33,968 bases of DNA from Pseudomonadota bacterium (GTDB lineage: Bacteria > Desulfobacterota > Desulfarculia > Adiutricales > JAGVGV01), in assembly GCA_018830135.1 (NCBI GenBank), contig JAHJTB010000028.1, forward strand, positions 1 to 33,968, read 5' to 3'. Below the pieces are notes generated by a model, which saw only the letters and a program-made list of their open reading frames with translations, did not search any database and was not told the DNA's origin. Both the position numbers and the translations under genes were made by a program. Each line of letters opens with the position of its first letter. The stretch's first letter is position 1. This document shows positions 1 through 8,074 of this stretch, one piece after another.

Positions 1-732
1 CAGGCAGAGGGTCTGGTTGCGGTCCTCGATGTGGAGGGCCTGTTCGAGCCCGGCCGCGTCCAGGTTGCAGTTGATGGCTTCCTTGGTCAGCCGCAGCCCC
101 AGGGGGTTCTTGCGACACATTTTTTCGGCCAATTCCAGGGCCTCGTCCAGGAGCCGTTCCCGGGGCAGGACCCGGCTGACCATGCCCAGTTTGAAGGCGG
201 TTTCGGCATCGAGGAAGTCGCCGGTCAGCAGGAACTCGTAGGCCCGGCCCGCTCCGATCAGCCGGGGCAGGAGATAGCTCGATCCGCAGTCCGCTCCGCC
301 CATGCCGTTGTTGATGTACGAGGCCGCGAAACGCGCGTCCCGCGAAACGAGGCGGATGCAGCAGCCCAGGGCGAAGCTGAGGCCCCCGCCCACGGCCGCG
401 CCGTGGATGAGGCCGACGATGGGCTGAGGGGCCTGGCGCATGGCCAGAGTCAGGCGGCCGACCCGGGCCTGGAGACGGTACAGGGTTTGGATGTCCGAAC
501 GGGTGACCTGGGAAAATGTTTCCTTCAAGTCGATGCCGGCGCAAAAGCCCTTGTCGCCGGCCCCGGACATGATGATGACCCGCGTCTCCGGGTCGTGGCG
601 CCGGGCGGCCCAGAAATGTTCGAGTTCCGCGGTCAGGGCCTCGTTGATCGCGTTCAGGCGGGTGGGCCGGTTGAGGGTCAGCAGCCCGATTTGGTCCCGC
701 TTTTCGTACAGGATGGTTTCATACGAACTCAT
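1..732 (-). CDS. Enoyl-CoA hydratase/isomerase family protein (partial)
   Basis: A crotonase-superfamily acyl-CoA enzyme reads leftward; 244 codons are visible and the frame is open to the window edge, so the C-terminus is missing. It starts at the ATG ending at 732, preceded on the minus strand by a strong GGAGGAG ribosome site. The CoA-binding and oxyanion segments are recognisable (CAGIDLKE near residues 64-71, GAAVGGG near 111-117, then PRLIG at 156-160). By eye alignment, the two glutamates of classic crotonase are replaced (Ser119 and Tyr139 region), while an Asp in GGADCG (residue 148) lies where dienoyl-CoA isomerases and PaaG-type isomerases keep a catalytic Asp. It is therefore more likely an isomerase-like or otherwise specialised member than a plain hydratase. 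It is divergent from the WYL regulator, which could control it. The substrate cannot be read from sequence. Confidence 0.9.
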   Translation of the reverse strand, partial: MSSYETILYEKRDQIGLLTLNRPTRLNAINEALTAELEHFWAARRHDPETRVIIMSGAGDKGFCAGIDLKETFSQVTRSDIQTLYRLQARVGRLTLAMRQAPQPIVGLIHGAAVGGGLSFALGCCIRLVSRDARFAASYINNGMGGADCGSSYLLPRLIGAGRAYEFLLTGDFLDAETAFKLGMVSRVLPRERLLDEALELAEKMCRKNPLGLRLTKEAINCNLDAAGLEQALHIEDRNQTLCL

Positions 733-808
733 GCCTCCTCCTTGTCGCGGACCGGCCCTTCATTGTCGTGCTCGGGCCTGTCGAACCCACTTGGCTGAAG
801 ATGGTTTC

Positions 809-839
809 AGAATACCACAATTCGACCCGGCCGGGTCAA
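809..839 (-). promoter_or_regulatory. Possible promoter for the leftward crotonase gene
   Basis: Read on the minus strand, TTGACC (834-839) is followed after about 19 bases by TATTCT (809-814). The spacing is longer than ideal, so this is only a weak sigma70-type candidate. It lies about 80 bases before the crotonase start and back-to-back with the candidate promoter of the regulator. Confidence 0.3.
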
Positions 840-872
840 GGCAACACGGGATTTTGATAATCGACCTCGGCC

Positions 873-902
873 TTGACAGTTCGTCGCCCGGAAGGATAGA
901 TT
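873..902 (+). promoter_or_regulatory. Candidate sigma70 promoter for the WYL regulator
   Basis: A perfect TTGACA (873-878) is followed by an 18-base spacer and TAGATT (897-902), matching TATAAT at four of six positions. It lies about 65 bases before the regulator's GTG start, within the divergent intergenic region. Confidence 0.5.
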
Positions 903-967
903 GCCTGCATCGTCAAGTGATTGCCGGAAAAGTCCGCCGAAGCGGCGGGCGGAGTGCGGAGGGAGGG

Positions 968-1606
968 GTGAAGACCCGCCGGTTGCTCAGACTGATGCGC
1001 CTGGTGATCGAACTGGGCGGCCGGGAATACCGGTCGGCCAAGGAAATTTATCGGCCGCTGGGGGTCTCGCGCAGGCAGTTCTATCGCGATAAGGCCGAAC
1101 TGGAGCGCATGGGGTTCGCCTTTACCTTTGACCGGGAAAAGGGCGCCTTTTCCGTGGAGCAGGACCCCGGCGTCCAGATCATGGGACTGACGTTGAGCGA
1201 GATTCTGGCCCTGATTCTGGCCGCGGGCCGGCTGCCCGAAACCGGGGACTTCACCCTGGCCTACCGGGCCATGGCCGGCCTGAGAAAGATCGTGGCCGAA
1301 CGGCCGGGCCCGGCGGTCGACTTCATCATTTCAGCCGCGGAACGGGTGGCGGTCGAAGAGGTATACGGCTGCGGATTCGAGATGATTGAAAGCCTTGTCG
1401 AAGCGGTCAACGAGGGGCGGCGCATCCATCTGGTGTACGGCCGGCCCGGGCAGGAACGGGTCCGGCGGGTGAACGTGGACCCCGAGGCCCTGGTCTTCCG
1501 AAGCGGACAGTTGTATCTGCGCACCGCGCCTCGCAAGGGGGGGCAGCGTTTTTTCCGGGTGGCTTACCTGCGGGAAGTCATCATGACGCCTTTTCTGTCT
1601 CCATGA
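968..1606 (+). CDS. HTH/WYL-domain transcriptional regulator
   Basis: A predicted DNA-binding regulator of about 212 residues. Residues 1-60 resemble the helix-turn-helix head of YafY/WYL proteins (KTRRLLRLMRLVIELGG..., then SRRQFYRDKAELERMG as recognition helix). Residues about 135-205 resemble the WYL sensor domain (Ala-Val-Asn-Glu-Gly-Arg start, then a beta strand with LVFRSGQLYLRT and a final RVAYLREV strand). WYL domains are known to sense ligands or nucleic acids; no ligand can be inferred here. The GTG start at 968 was chosen because GGAGG at 958-962 sits at good distance and the HTH begins at once; the frame stays open far upstream, but that part is the shadow of the opposite-strand crotonase. 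It is divergent from that crotonase, suggesting local control of acyl-CoA metabolism. Confidence 0.82.
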   Translation: MKTRRLLRLMRLVIELGGREYRSAKEIYRPLGVSRRQFYRDKAELERMGFAFTFDREKGAFSVEQDPGVQIMGLTLSEILALILAAGRLPETGDFTLAYRAMAGLRKIVAERPGPAVDFIISAAERVAVEEVYGCGFEMIESLVEAVNEGRRIHLVYGRPGQERVRRVNVDPEALVFRSGQLYLRTAPRKGGQRFFRVAYLREVIMTPFLSP

Positions 1607-1664
1607 ACAGGCCGCAACGGGGCCATGCGGAGTCGGGGGCGGACCCCTAAAATCGGAGAGCGCC

Positions 1665-2657
1665 ATGAAATGTCCCAAATGCAGTAAACAGCATCGGGTC
1701 AAGGACGGATTGGTCTGTGACTGCGGATACCGGTTCGTGTTCAACCCCAAGGAAGACCTCATGACCGCGGGCCGCTTCCTGACCCTGATCCGGGCCGCCG
1801 GCAAGAACGACACGTATTACTTCACCCAGAACCAGCTTTACGCCACGCACCGTCGCCGGAGCCGCCGGGGCCGGGTCGGACGGATCGTGATGAACCTTGT
1901 TTTATTGATCCTGCTGGGTGTCCTGGGTGTCGCCATTTACATGGCCGTCCCCGGTACGACCATCCTGGTCATTTTGGTCATGCTGTTCGTGGCGGGGGGC
2001 GTCCGTCTGTTGTTTGCCAAACAACACGAGTTCAACCGGGAGGATTTCGTCCAGTTGGTCAATAAATGGCGCAAGGTCCACAAGATCGACAAGCTGCTGG
2101 TCAAGCCCCGGCTCCAGACTCCGCCGCCGGAATGGCAGGAGCCGGACATCTACGACTACGGCGTGGATCGGGTTCTGATCGTGGAACGCGACCTGCTGGT
2201 CGACTGGTTCGTCCTGAACGGCATTCACGCCCGTGACAAGATGCTGGTTCTGTCCGCCAGCGGGTACCCGGACTATCTGATCCCGCGCCTGGAAAAACTG
2301 CTCGAAGAATCGGAAAACCTCCGGATCTTCTATCTGCATGATGCCGCGTCCCGGGAGTTCGATCCGGTCGAGCGGCTCAAGAAGAGGCTGCCGCTACTCA
2401 AGGACCGCCAGGTCGTGGACCTCGGGCTGGCCCAGGAGGACGTCGGGCTCCTGCCCGGCCTGAGCAACGTGTATGCCGACCAGTGGAATGGTAAAATCCC
2501 CGTGGACACGGTGGCCTTCCCGGCCCTGATCTTTCTGATGACCGCCGCGCTGGACCACCAGTTGAGTTTCGCCCAGGTTTTGGAGCAGGCTCGGGGCGGG
2601 CAGAGCGATGGGAGCGATGATTTCGATGACTTCGACGATTTCGACGACTTTGGTTGA
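1665..2657 (+). CDS. Zinc-ribbon membrane protein with acidic (DDF)4 tail, unknown function
   Basis: A 330-residue protein I do not recognise as a named family. The N-terminus has a small zinc ribbon (Cys3, Cys6, Cys18, Cys20). A basic stretch (HRRRSRRGR, about residues 62-70) precedes two closely spaced hydrophobic helices (about 74-92 and 96-115), so it is probably membrane-anchored with a large cytoplasmic C-terminal part. Residues about 167-230 have a beta-alpha-beta rhythm (VDRVLIVERD..., MLVLSASGYPDY, RIFYLHDAA) that faintly resembles a TOPRIM-like fold with a degenerate second acidic motif; this is inference only. The protein ends in four DDF tripeptides and a final Gly. It ends 15 bases before the asparagine-synthetase-like gene, so the two are probably co-transcribed. 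SD-like GGAG lies about eight bases before the ATG. Confidence 0.8.
   Translation: MKCPKCSKQHRVKDGLVCDCGYRFVFNPKEDLMTAGRFLTLIRAAGKNDTYYFTQNQLYATHRRRSRRGRVGRIVMNLVLLILLGVLGVAIYMAVPGTTILVILVMLFVAGGVRLLFAKQHEFNREDFVQLVNKWRKVHKIDKLLVKPRLQTPPPEWQEPDIYDYGVDRVLIVERDLLVDWFVLNGIHARDKMLVLSASGYPDYLIPRLEKLLEESENLRIFYLHDAASREFDPVERLKKRLPLLKDRQVVDLGLAQEDVGLLPGLSNVYADQWNGKIPVDTVAFPALIFLMTAALDHQLSFAQVLEQARGGQSDGSDDFDDFDDFDDFG
2616..2651 (+). repeat. Four 9-bp units encoding (Asp-Asp-Phe)4
   Basis: Four tandem in-frame units (GATGATTTC, GATGACTTC, GACGATTTC, GACGACTTT) end the zinc-ribbon membrane protein. Each unit uses different synonymous codons, so the repeat looks maintained at protein level rather than created by recent slippage. 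Confidence 0.85.
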
Positions 2658-2672
2658 GACGGTAAGATAGGC

Positions 2673-4418
2673 ATGGGTTCCCTGTTCGGTTTTTCCGGGC
2701 CTCCCGATATCGGACTGCTTGGCCGGATAGACCAGGTTCTGCGCCACCGGGGCGGTCCCGATCTGTTCGCGGACGAGTCCGACGGGGGCAGCGTCGGCTG
2801 CCGGCCGATGAGCGGGACCGGAGCGGGGCTGGGCCGATGCGAAGGGCTGTGCCGGGACGGTGAAACGGCCCTGGCCCTGGTCGGGTATCTGACCAACCGG
2901 GCGGAATTGGACCAGCCGCTCCTGCCCGGCCTGCTCGAAATGTATCGCCGGCAAGGTCCGGCTTTTGTGCAAAACCTGAGGGGCGCCTTCATCCTGGCGG
3001 TTCGGGACGGCCTGACCTGGCATCTGTTCCGGGACGGGGCCGGGGCCAGGACCGTGTATTTCGGCCGGCATGAAGGGCGCTTCGTTTTCGCCGTCGAGCC
3101 CAAGGGCGTGCTGGCCATGCCCGGCTTCCCCCGCCGGCTCCGGCCGGGGGCCGTGGCCCAGTACCTGACCTTCAGTTTCATTCCCGGCCCGGGGACCATG
3201 CTGGAGGACCTGGCCGAACTGCCGGCCGGCCACCGGGTCATGGTCCGAGAGGGCGGGCCGCCCGAAGTCAGTCGGTATTTTCGCTTCGAGGACCTGGACA
3301 AGGAGGAGCGAAGCGACGGGGAGTGGATCGAGGAATTCCGTCTTCGTTTCAGCCGGGCCGTGGCCGAGCGGCTGCCGGAAACCGAGCCGCTGGCCTGTTT
3401 TCTGTCCGGCGGCATCGATTCGAGCATCGTGGCAGCTGAGGCGGCCCGCCGCCACCGGCGGACCGTGCGGACCTTTTCCATTCACTTCGGCCCGGATTAC
3501 CCCAATGAGCTGGAATTTGCCCGGGCCGTGGCCCAAAGGGTCGGGACTGAACACGAGGAGGTCGAGATTCGTCCCCACGACTTCCTCCCCCGTCTGCGAC
3601 GGATCATCTGGCACCTGGACGACCCCATCGGCGACCCCATCACCGTGCCCAACTTCGAGCTGTCCGCCCGGGTTTCCCGGGACCTGTCCTGGGTCATCAA
3701 CGGCGAAGGCGGGGACCCGCTCTTCGGCGGCCCCAAGAACATCCCCATGCTCCTGCATCATTGGTACGGGGGCATCGATCCGGAACCCGCCTTCCGGGAG
3801 CGCATGTACCTGGCCTCATATCGGCGCTGCTACGACGACCTCGACCGAATGCTTACCCCGGAATGGCGGTCCCGGTACGATCCGGGCGAAGACCTGATCG
3901 GGATTCTGACTCCGTTTTTCGAAGCCCCCAAACCGCTCACCTTCCTGGACAAGCTTCAGGCCATCAACATCCGTCTCAAGGGCGCGCACCTCATTCTGCC
4001 CAAGGTCGATCGGATGACCGGGGCCTGGGGGCTGAGACAACTGGCCCCGCTCTTCGACGAGCGGCTGATCGAACTGAGCTTTTGCATGCCGCCCCGCCTC
4101 AAGCTCCGGCGCGGCGTGGAAAAGTACGTGCTCAAACGCGCGTACGATCAGGACCTGCCTCCGGAAATCATCGCCCGGCCCAAGAGCGGAATGCGAGTGC
4201 CGGTCCACTTCTGGTTCAAAGGCGAACTCAAGAAGTACGCCCGCCACATCCTGTCCCCGAAAAAAATCCGGCGGGTGGGCATATTCGAACCGGAACGGGT
4301 GCGGCAGCTTCTCGATTATGACGTCGAGGAGGGGCCGGGCCGGTACGGGCTTCGACTCTGGATGCTGGTGACCTTTGAAGTCTGGCGCCGGATCGTGATC
4401 GAAGGGGAAGCGCCTTGA
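2673..4418 (+). CDS. Asparagine synthetase-like protein lacking the glutaminase cysteine
   Basis: A 581-residue AsnB-family protein. The C-terminal synthetase domain is intact: the ATP-pyrophosphatase P-loop SGGIDSS (residues 245-251) and a GEGGDPLFGG motif (344-353) corresponding to GEGADELFGG of AsnB. The N-terminal domain aligns with class II glutamine amidotransferases, but the protein begins Met-Gly-Ser where active enzymes have Met-Cys-Gly, so the catalytic Cys2 is absent; the NGEIYN segment is also replaced (GYLTNRAEL). Known family logic says such proteins cannot hydrolyse glutamine: they either use free ammonia or form another amide, as beta-lactam synthetase and lasso-peptide cyclases do. 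The adenylated substrate is unknown. It follows the zinc-ribbon membrane protein by 15 bases and precedes a symporter by 25, suggesting one operon. No lasso precursor or other biosynthetic genes are adjacent. Confidence 0.87.
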   Translation: MGSLFGFSGPPDIGLLGRIDQVLRHRGGPDLFADESDGGSVGCRPMSGTGAGLGRCEGLCRDGETALALVGYLTNRAELDQPLLPGLLEMYRRQGPAFVQNLRGAFILAVRDGLTWHLFRDGAGARTVYFGRHEGRFVFAVEPKGVLAMPGFPRRLRPGAVAQYLTFSFIPGPGTMLEDLAELPAGHRVMVREGGPPEVSRYFRFEDLDKEERSDGEWIEEFRLRFSRAVAERLPETEPLACFLSGGIDSSIVAAEAARRHRRTVRTFSIHFGPDYPNELEFARAVAQRVGTEHEEVEIRPHDFLPRLRRIIWHLDDPIGDPITVPNFELSARVSRDLSWVINGEGGDPLFGGPKNIPMLLHHWYGGIDPEPAFRERMYLASYRRCYDDLDRMLTPEWRSRYDPGEDLIGILTPFFEAPKPLTFLDKLQAINIRLKGAHLILPKVDRMTGAWGLRQLAPLFDERLIELSFCMPPRLKLRRGVEKYVLKRAYDQDLPPEIIARPKSGMRVPVHFWFKGELKKYARHILSPKKIRRVGIFEPERVRQLLDYDVEEGPGRYGLRLWMLVTFEVWRRIVIEGEAP

Positions 4419-4443
4419 ACCCCATGCTGATGGAGGGAGTGCC

Positions 4444-5898
4444 ATGAACGGCAGTCTGGTGAGTTCCGGGTCCAGCGTGCTGCTTCTTTCCCTGTATTGG
4501 GCGGCCAGCATGGCCATCGTGCGCCTGCTGCCCCGTCCGGATTCCAAGGAACAGTTTCTGGTGGCCGGTCGGGCCCTGGGCGTGTGGGAGTCGGCCTTTT
4601 CCATCGCCGCCACCTGGATATGGGCCCCGGCCCTGTTCCTGGCGGCGCAGAAGGCCTATACCCAGGGCCTGGCCGGGGTGTTCTGGTTCACGGTGCCCAA
4701 CGTGGCCTGTCTGATCCTTTTCGCCCCGTTCGCCCGGAAAATCCGGGAGATGGTCCCGGAAGGCTATACCTTGTCCGCGTACATGGGGCATCGGTTTTCC
4801 CGGCGGGTCCAGGGGCTGTACCTGGTGGAGATGGCCGGTCTGGCCGCCTGTTCCTTTGCCGTTCAGCTTCTGGCCGGAGGCAAGGTCCTGTCCCATCTGA
4901 CCGGGCTGAACTTTTTCTGGCTGACCGTGGTCCTGGCGGCAATCGCCTTGAGCTATTCCCTGCTGGGCGGGCTGAAGTCGTCCGTGGTCACGGACTACCT
5001 CCAGATGGTCATCATCCTGATCGTGGGCGGCGTCAGTCTGGTCTGGGTCCTGTTGAAATCCGGGGGGATGGAAACGGTTATGGCCGGGCTGGGCGGGGCG
5101 TCCGGCCGTTACGGCAGTCTGTTCTCCGGTGACGGGTTGAGCGTGGCCTACGGTTTCGGCATTGCCGTGACCGTGGGGCTGCTGGCCGGCCCTTTCGGGG
5201 ACCAGTCTTTCTGGCAGCGGGCCTTTGCCACCAGGCGGGAACGGGTCGCCGGCGCCTTTGTCCGCGGGGCTTTTATTTTCGGGATCGTGCCCGTGATGAT
5301 GGCCGTCCTGGGATTCGTGGCCGCCGGCCGGGGCTGGCCGGTCCAGGACCCGGCCCTGGTCAACGTCGAGGTCATCGCCCGTCTGCTGCCGGAGTGGATG
5401 ATGATCCCGTTCGTCCTTATGCTCCTGTCCGGCCTGATTTCGACCCTGGATTCCAATCTGTGCGCCATTTCGTCGATCATGGGACACGACCCCTTCGCCG
5501 GCAGGCCGGCCGAGGCCGCTTCCCCCCGGTCCACGCTCCGGGCCGCCCGGGGCGGTATGCTGCTCCTGGCCGCGGCCGGGGTCCTGGTGGCCAACATTCC
5601 GGGCATGAAGATACTGTATCTGTTTCTTTTCTACGGCACCCTGCGCGCCTCGACCCTGCTGCCCACGGTCATCGCCCTGCTGAAACAGCGGATCAGCGAA
5701 CCGGGTCTGTTCTGGGGCATCTCGGCCTCGATCGCCATGGGTCTTCCCATATTTGCCTACGGCAATTTCACGGGCCGGACGGGCTGGGCCGTGGCCGGGT
5801 CACTGTTCACCGTGCTGACCTCGGGTGCGATCGCCCTGGTCGCGTCCGGACGGGGCCGGGCCGGGCGATCAGAGGCGCGCCCGGGACTCGATGGGTAG
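4444..5898 (+). CDS. Sodium:solute symporter family protein
   Basis: A 484-residue, highly hydrophobic inner-membrane protein with about a dozen transmembrane helices and the layout of the SSS family (PutP/PanF relatives). Family-typical segments include FLVAGRALGVWESAFS early, the TWIWAPALFLAAQKAY helix, a YSLLGGLKSSVVTDYLQ segment (SSS proteins commonly have GG-hydrophobic-A-V-x-TDxxQ here) and GDQSFWQRAFATR mid-protein. Members import a small organic solute driven by sodium; the solute here cannot be read. The start ATG follows GGAGGG at a short distance. It lies between the AsnB-like gene and a K+ channel gene, with gaps of 25 and 18 bases, so co-transcription is likely. Confidence 0.88.
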   Translation: MNGSLVSSGSSVLLLSLYWAASMAIVRLLPRPDSKEQFLVAGRALGVWESAFSIAATWIWAPALFLAAQKAYTQGLAGVFWFTVPNVACLILFAPFARKIREMVPEGYTLSAYMGHRFSRRVQGLYLVEMAGLAACSFAVQLLAGGKVLSHLTGLNFFWLTVVLAAIALSYSLLGGLKSSVVTDYLQMVIILIVGGVSLVWVLLKSGGMETVMAGLGGASGRYGSLFSGDGLSVAYGFGIAVTVGLLAGPFGDQSFWQRAFATRRERVAGAFVRGAFIFGIVPVMMAVLGFVAAGRGWPVQDPALVNVEVIARLLPEWMMIPFVLMLLSGLISTLDSNLCAISSIMGHDPFAGRPAEAASPRSTLRAARGGMLLLAAAGVLVANIPGMKILYLFLFYGTLRASTLLPTVIALLKQRISEPGLFWGISASIAMGLPIFAYGNFTGRTGWAVAGSLFTVLTSGAIALVASGRGRAGRSEARPGLDG

Positions 5899-5916
5899 GC
5901 GAGGTCGCCGGATACG

Positions 5917-6912
5917 ATGTCGCTGACCGTGAGAAAAGCCTCGATCGGGGTCCTGGCCGCCGCCGTGGTCCTGGTGGCGGCGGGCGTGGTCGTGTTCCGA
6001 TACGGCTTGAACCTCGACTGGGTGAATGCGGTGTATTTCGTGATCACGACGATCACCACGGTCGGATACGGGGACATCAATCTGGGCGCCGCCCCGGCGG
6101 CGATCAAGTTGTTCGGGACCTTTCTCATGATCACCGGCGCCGCGTCCATGGCCGCGCTGTTCGGGCTGGTCACGGATACCATCCTGGGGTCCCGGCTGCG
6201 GGAGATTTTCGGTACGAGGAGAAGAAGCATGCGGGACCATATCGTCCTGTGCGGACTGGGCAACGTGGGCTACCGGGTTCTGGAACACCTGCGGCGGCTG
6301 GGTCGCGAGGTGGCGGTCGTCGAGCAGGACGAGGACGGCCGGTTCGTGGCCGGGGCGCGGCGCCTGGGGGCCGAGATCGTCATCGGCGACATCCGGCTGC
6401 CCGAGACCCTGGAACGGGCCCACGTGGCCCAGGCCGGCGGTCTGATCGCCGTGACCGACGAAGACCTGGCCAACCTGGAGGCGGCCCTGAACGCCCGGGC
6501 GGTCAACCCCTCCATCCGGGTCGTCCTGCGGATGTTCGACCCGAACCTGGCCGAGAAGGTCCGGCAGGGATTCGGCATTCAGACCGCCTTGAGCACATCG
6601 GCCCTGGCCGCGCCGGCCTTCGCCCTGGCCGCCGTGGACCCGTCCGTCATCGGGAGTTTCTACGCCGGCGGTGAACTGATGCTCAACCTGGAAATTACCG
6701 TCGGTCCTGGATCGGCCCTGGCGGGAATGACCACCCTGGACCTGGGCCGAAAGGGTCACGTCTCGGTCCTGATCCACGAATCCAAAGCCACGGGCCGGCG
6801 GGAACTGCACCCGTCCGACCCGGTCGGCATCGAGGCCGGCGACCGGCTGGTGCTCTCGACGGTGCCCGATTTCATGGAAACGATCCATCAACTCAATCGC
6901 CCCCGCGAATGA
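5917..6912 (+). CDS. Two-helix potassium channel with RCK (TrkA-N) domain
   Basis: A 331-residue inner-membrane K+ channel subunit of the MthK type. Two hydrophobic helices (about residues 7-27 and 62-85) flank a pore loop with the selectivity filter TTVGYGD (47-53). Residue 105 onward is a cytoplasmic RCK domain with the Rossmann nucleotide motif GLGNVG (about 113-118) and an acidic strand end (VVEQDED). The C-terminal part (from about 265) resembles a TrkA-C domain. RCK rings gate such channels in response to calcium, nucleotides or voltage; the ligand here is unknown. A methionine at residue 105 starts the RCK domain and could give a separate soluble RCK product by internal initiation, as known for MthK-type channels. 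It sits 18 bases after the symporter gene. Confidence 0.9.
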   Translation: MSLTVRKASIGVLAAAVVLVAAGVVVFRYGLNLDWVNAVYFVITTITTVGYGDINLGAAPAAIKLFGTFLMITGAASMAALFGLVTDTILGSRLREIFGTRRRSMRDHIVLCGLGNVGYRVLEHLRRLGREVAVVEQDEDGRFVAGARRLGAEIVIGDIRLPETLERAHVAQAGGLIAVTDEDLANLEAALNARAVNPSIRVVLRMFDPNLAEKVRQGFGIQTALSTSALAAPAFALAAVDPSVIGSFYAGGELMLNLEITVGPGSALAGMTTLDLGRKGHVSVLIHESKATGRRELHPSDPVGIEAGDRLVLSTVPDFMETIHQLNRPRE

Positions 6913-6960
6913 TCCAACCCTCCGGCGACCCCTGACCGGATCAGGAAAAGGACCCCGATC

Positions 6961-8067
6961 ATGTCGGATACCTCGATCAAGTCGTTGTTCGCCCCCGTCG
7001 AGTTCGGCGGGATGAAAATGAGAAACCGCATCGTCCGTTCGGCCACTTGCGAGAACATGGCCAATGCGGACCGGACCCCGAGCCGGGCCTTGCTGGACCT
7101 TTACGAGGCCCTGGCCGACGAGGGACCGGGCCTGATCATGACCAGTTCCACCCGGGCCGACCGGACCTGGGAACCCCCCGGTTCCGGGACGAATATGTGC
7201 CTGGACCGGGACGAGTCCGTTCCGGCCTTCACCGAGCTGGCCGGGCGCATCCAGGCCGGAGGAGCCCGGGCTGTCGTGCAGTTGGGACCCTTCTTCCGCT
7301 ACCGGGATGACTTTGTCGGACCGTCCGCCCTGCCGTACGCCTGGGCCCCCCCCATTACACCCCGGGCCTTGCGGGCCGATGAAATACACGATATATCGGC
7401 CATATATGGCCGGGCGGCCGAACGGGCCCGACGCGCCGGTTTCGATGCCGTCCAGCTCCATGCGGCCCACGGCTTCCCCCTCTGCGACTTCCTTTCGCCC
7501 CGTTTCAACCGTCGCGATGACGAGTACGGAGGGAGCCCGGAAAACCGGGCCCGGATCGTGACGGAGATCGCCGATTCAATCGGAAAGTCGGCCGGCCGGG
7601 ACTTCCCCGTGCTGATCAAGATCAACGTGGCCGACTTCTGCCCGGACGGGATGACCGTGGACGACGCGGTGGAAACGGCCCGGGTCATGATTCAAAACGG
7701 CATTTCGGCTATCGAAACATCGGGTGGGACGACCAACCATGAAATGACCGGACTGGGATCGGCGGACCCGTCCCAGTGGACCGAGGGGTATTTCCTTCCC
7801 TTTGCCGAGCGAATCCGGGCCGAGACCCGGGCCCCGATCATTGCCGTGGGAGGACTGCGCGATCCGGACATGATGCAGGCGGCGGTGGATCAAGGCAAAG
7901 CCGACTTGACGGCCATGAGCCGGCCCTTTATAAATGAACCTCGAATTGTCAAACGCTGGCTGAGCGGTGACCGCCGGCCGACGGACTGCATTTCATGCAA
8001 CGGATGCATGGACCTGTTCATGCAGGGACAGCCCATCCGTTGCGTGCTCAATGAGGGAGGAATGTGA
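6961..8067 (+). CDS. Old Yellow Enzyme-family NADH:flavin oxidoreductase with Fe-S site
   Basis: A 368-residue FMN-dependent TIM-barrel oxidoreductase. Diagnostic stretches are RNRIVRSATCENMA near the start, HAAHGFPLCDFLSPRFNRR and DEYGGSPENRARIV in the middle, and IAVGGLRDPDMM near the FMN phosphate site. The C-terminus carries four cysteines (343, 346, 349, 361) in a CxxCxxC-x11-C pattern, close to the 4Fe-4S ligand set of 2,4-dienoyl-CoA reductase and related OYEs. The FAD/NAD(P)-binding half of dienoyl-CoA reductase is absent, so electrons must come from a separate donor. Members reduce activated C=C bonds or demethylate small amines. Here the following CoA-transferase and crotonase genes favour an unsaturated acyl-CoA or acid as substrate, but that is inference. 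A strong SD (AGGAAAAGGA, 6941-6950) precedes the ATG. Confidence 0.9.
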   Translation: MSDTSIKSLFAPVEFGGMKMRNRIVRSATCENMANADRTPSRALLDLYEALADEGPGLIMTSSTRADRTWEPPGSGTNMCLDRDESVPAFTELAGRIQAGGARAVVQLGPFFRYRDDFVGPSALPYAWAPPITPRALRADEIHDISAIYGRAAERARRAGFDAVQLHAAHGFPLCDFLSPRFNRRDDEYGGSPENRARIVTEIADSIGKSAGRDFPVLIKINVADFCPDGMTVDDAVETARVMIQNGISAIETSGGTTNHEMTGLGSADPSQWTEGYFLPFAERIRAETRAPIIAVGGLRDPDMMQAAVDQGKADLTAMSRPFINEPRIVKRWLSGDRRPTDCISCNGCMDLFMQGQPIRCVLNEGGM

Positions 8068-8074
8068 ACCGAGT

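Noticed and set aside
31..798. 255-codon + strand open frame
   Set aside because: It is the shadow of the minus-strand crotonase, which has full family motifs and a strong ribosome site.
2616..2651. CRISPR or microsatellite interpretation of the 9-bp repeat
   Set aside because: Units are contiguous, in frame and synonymously varied, so they are coding.
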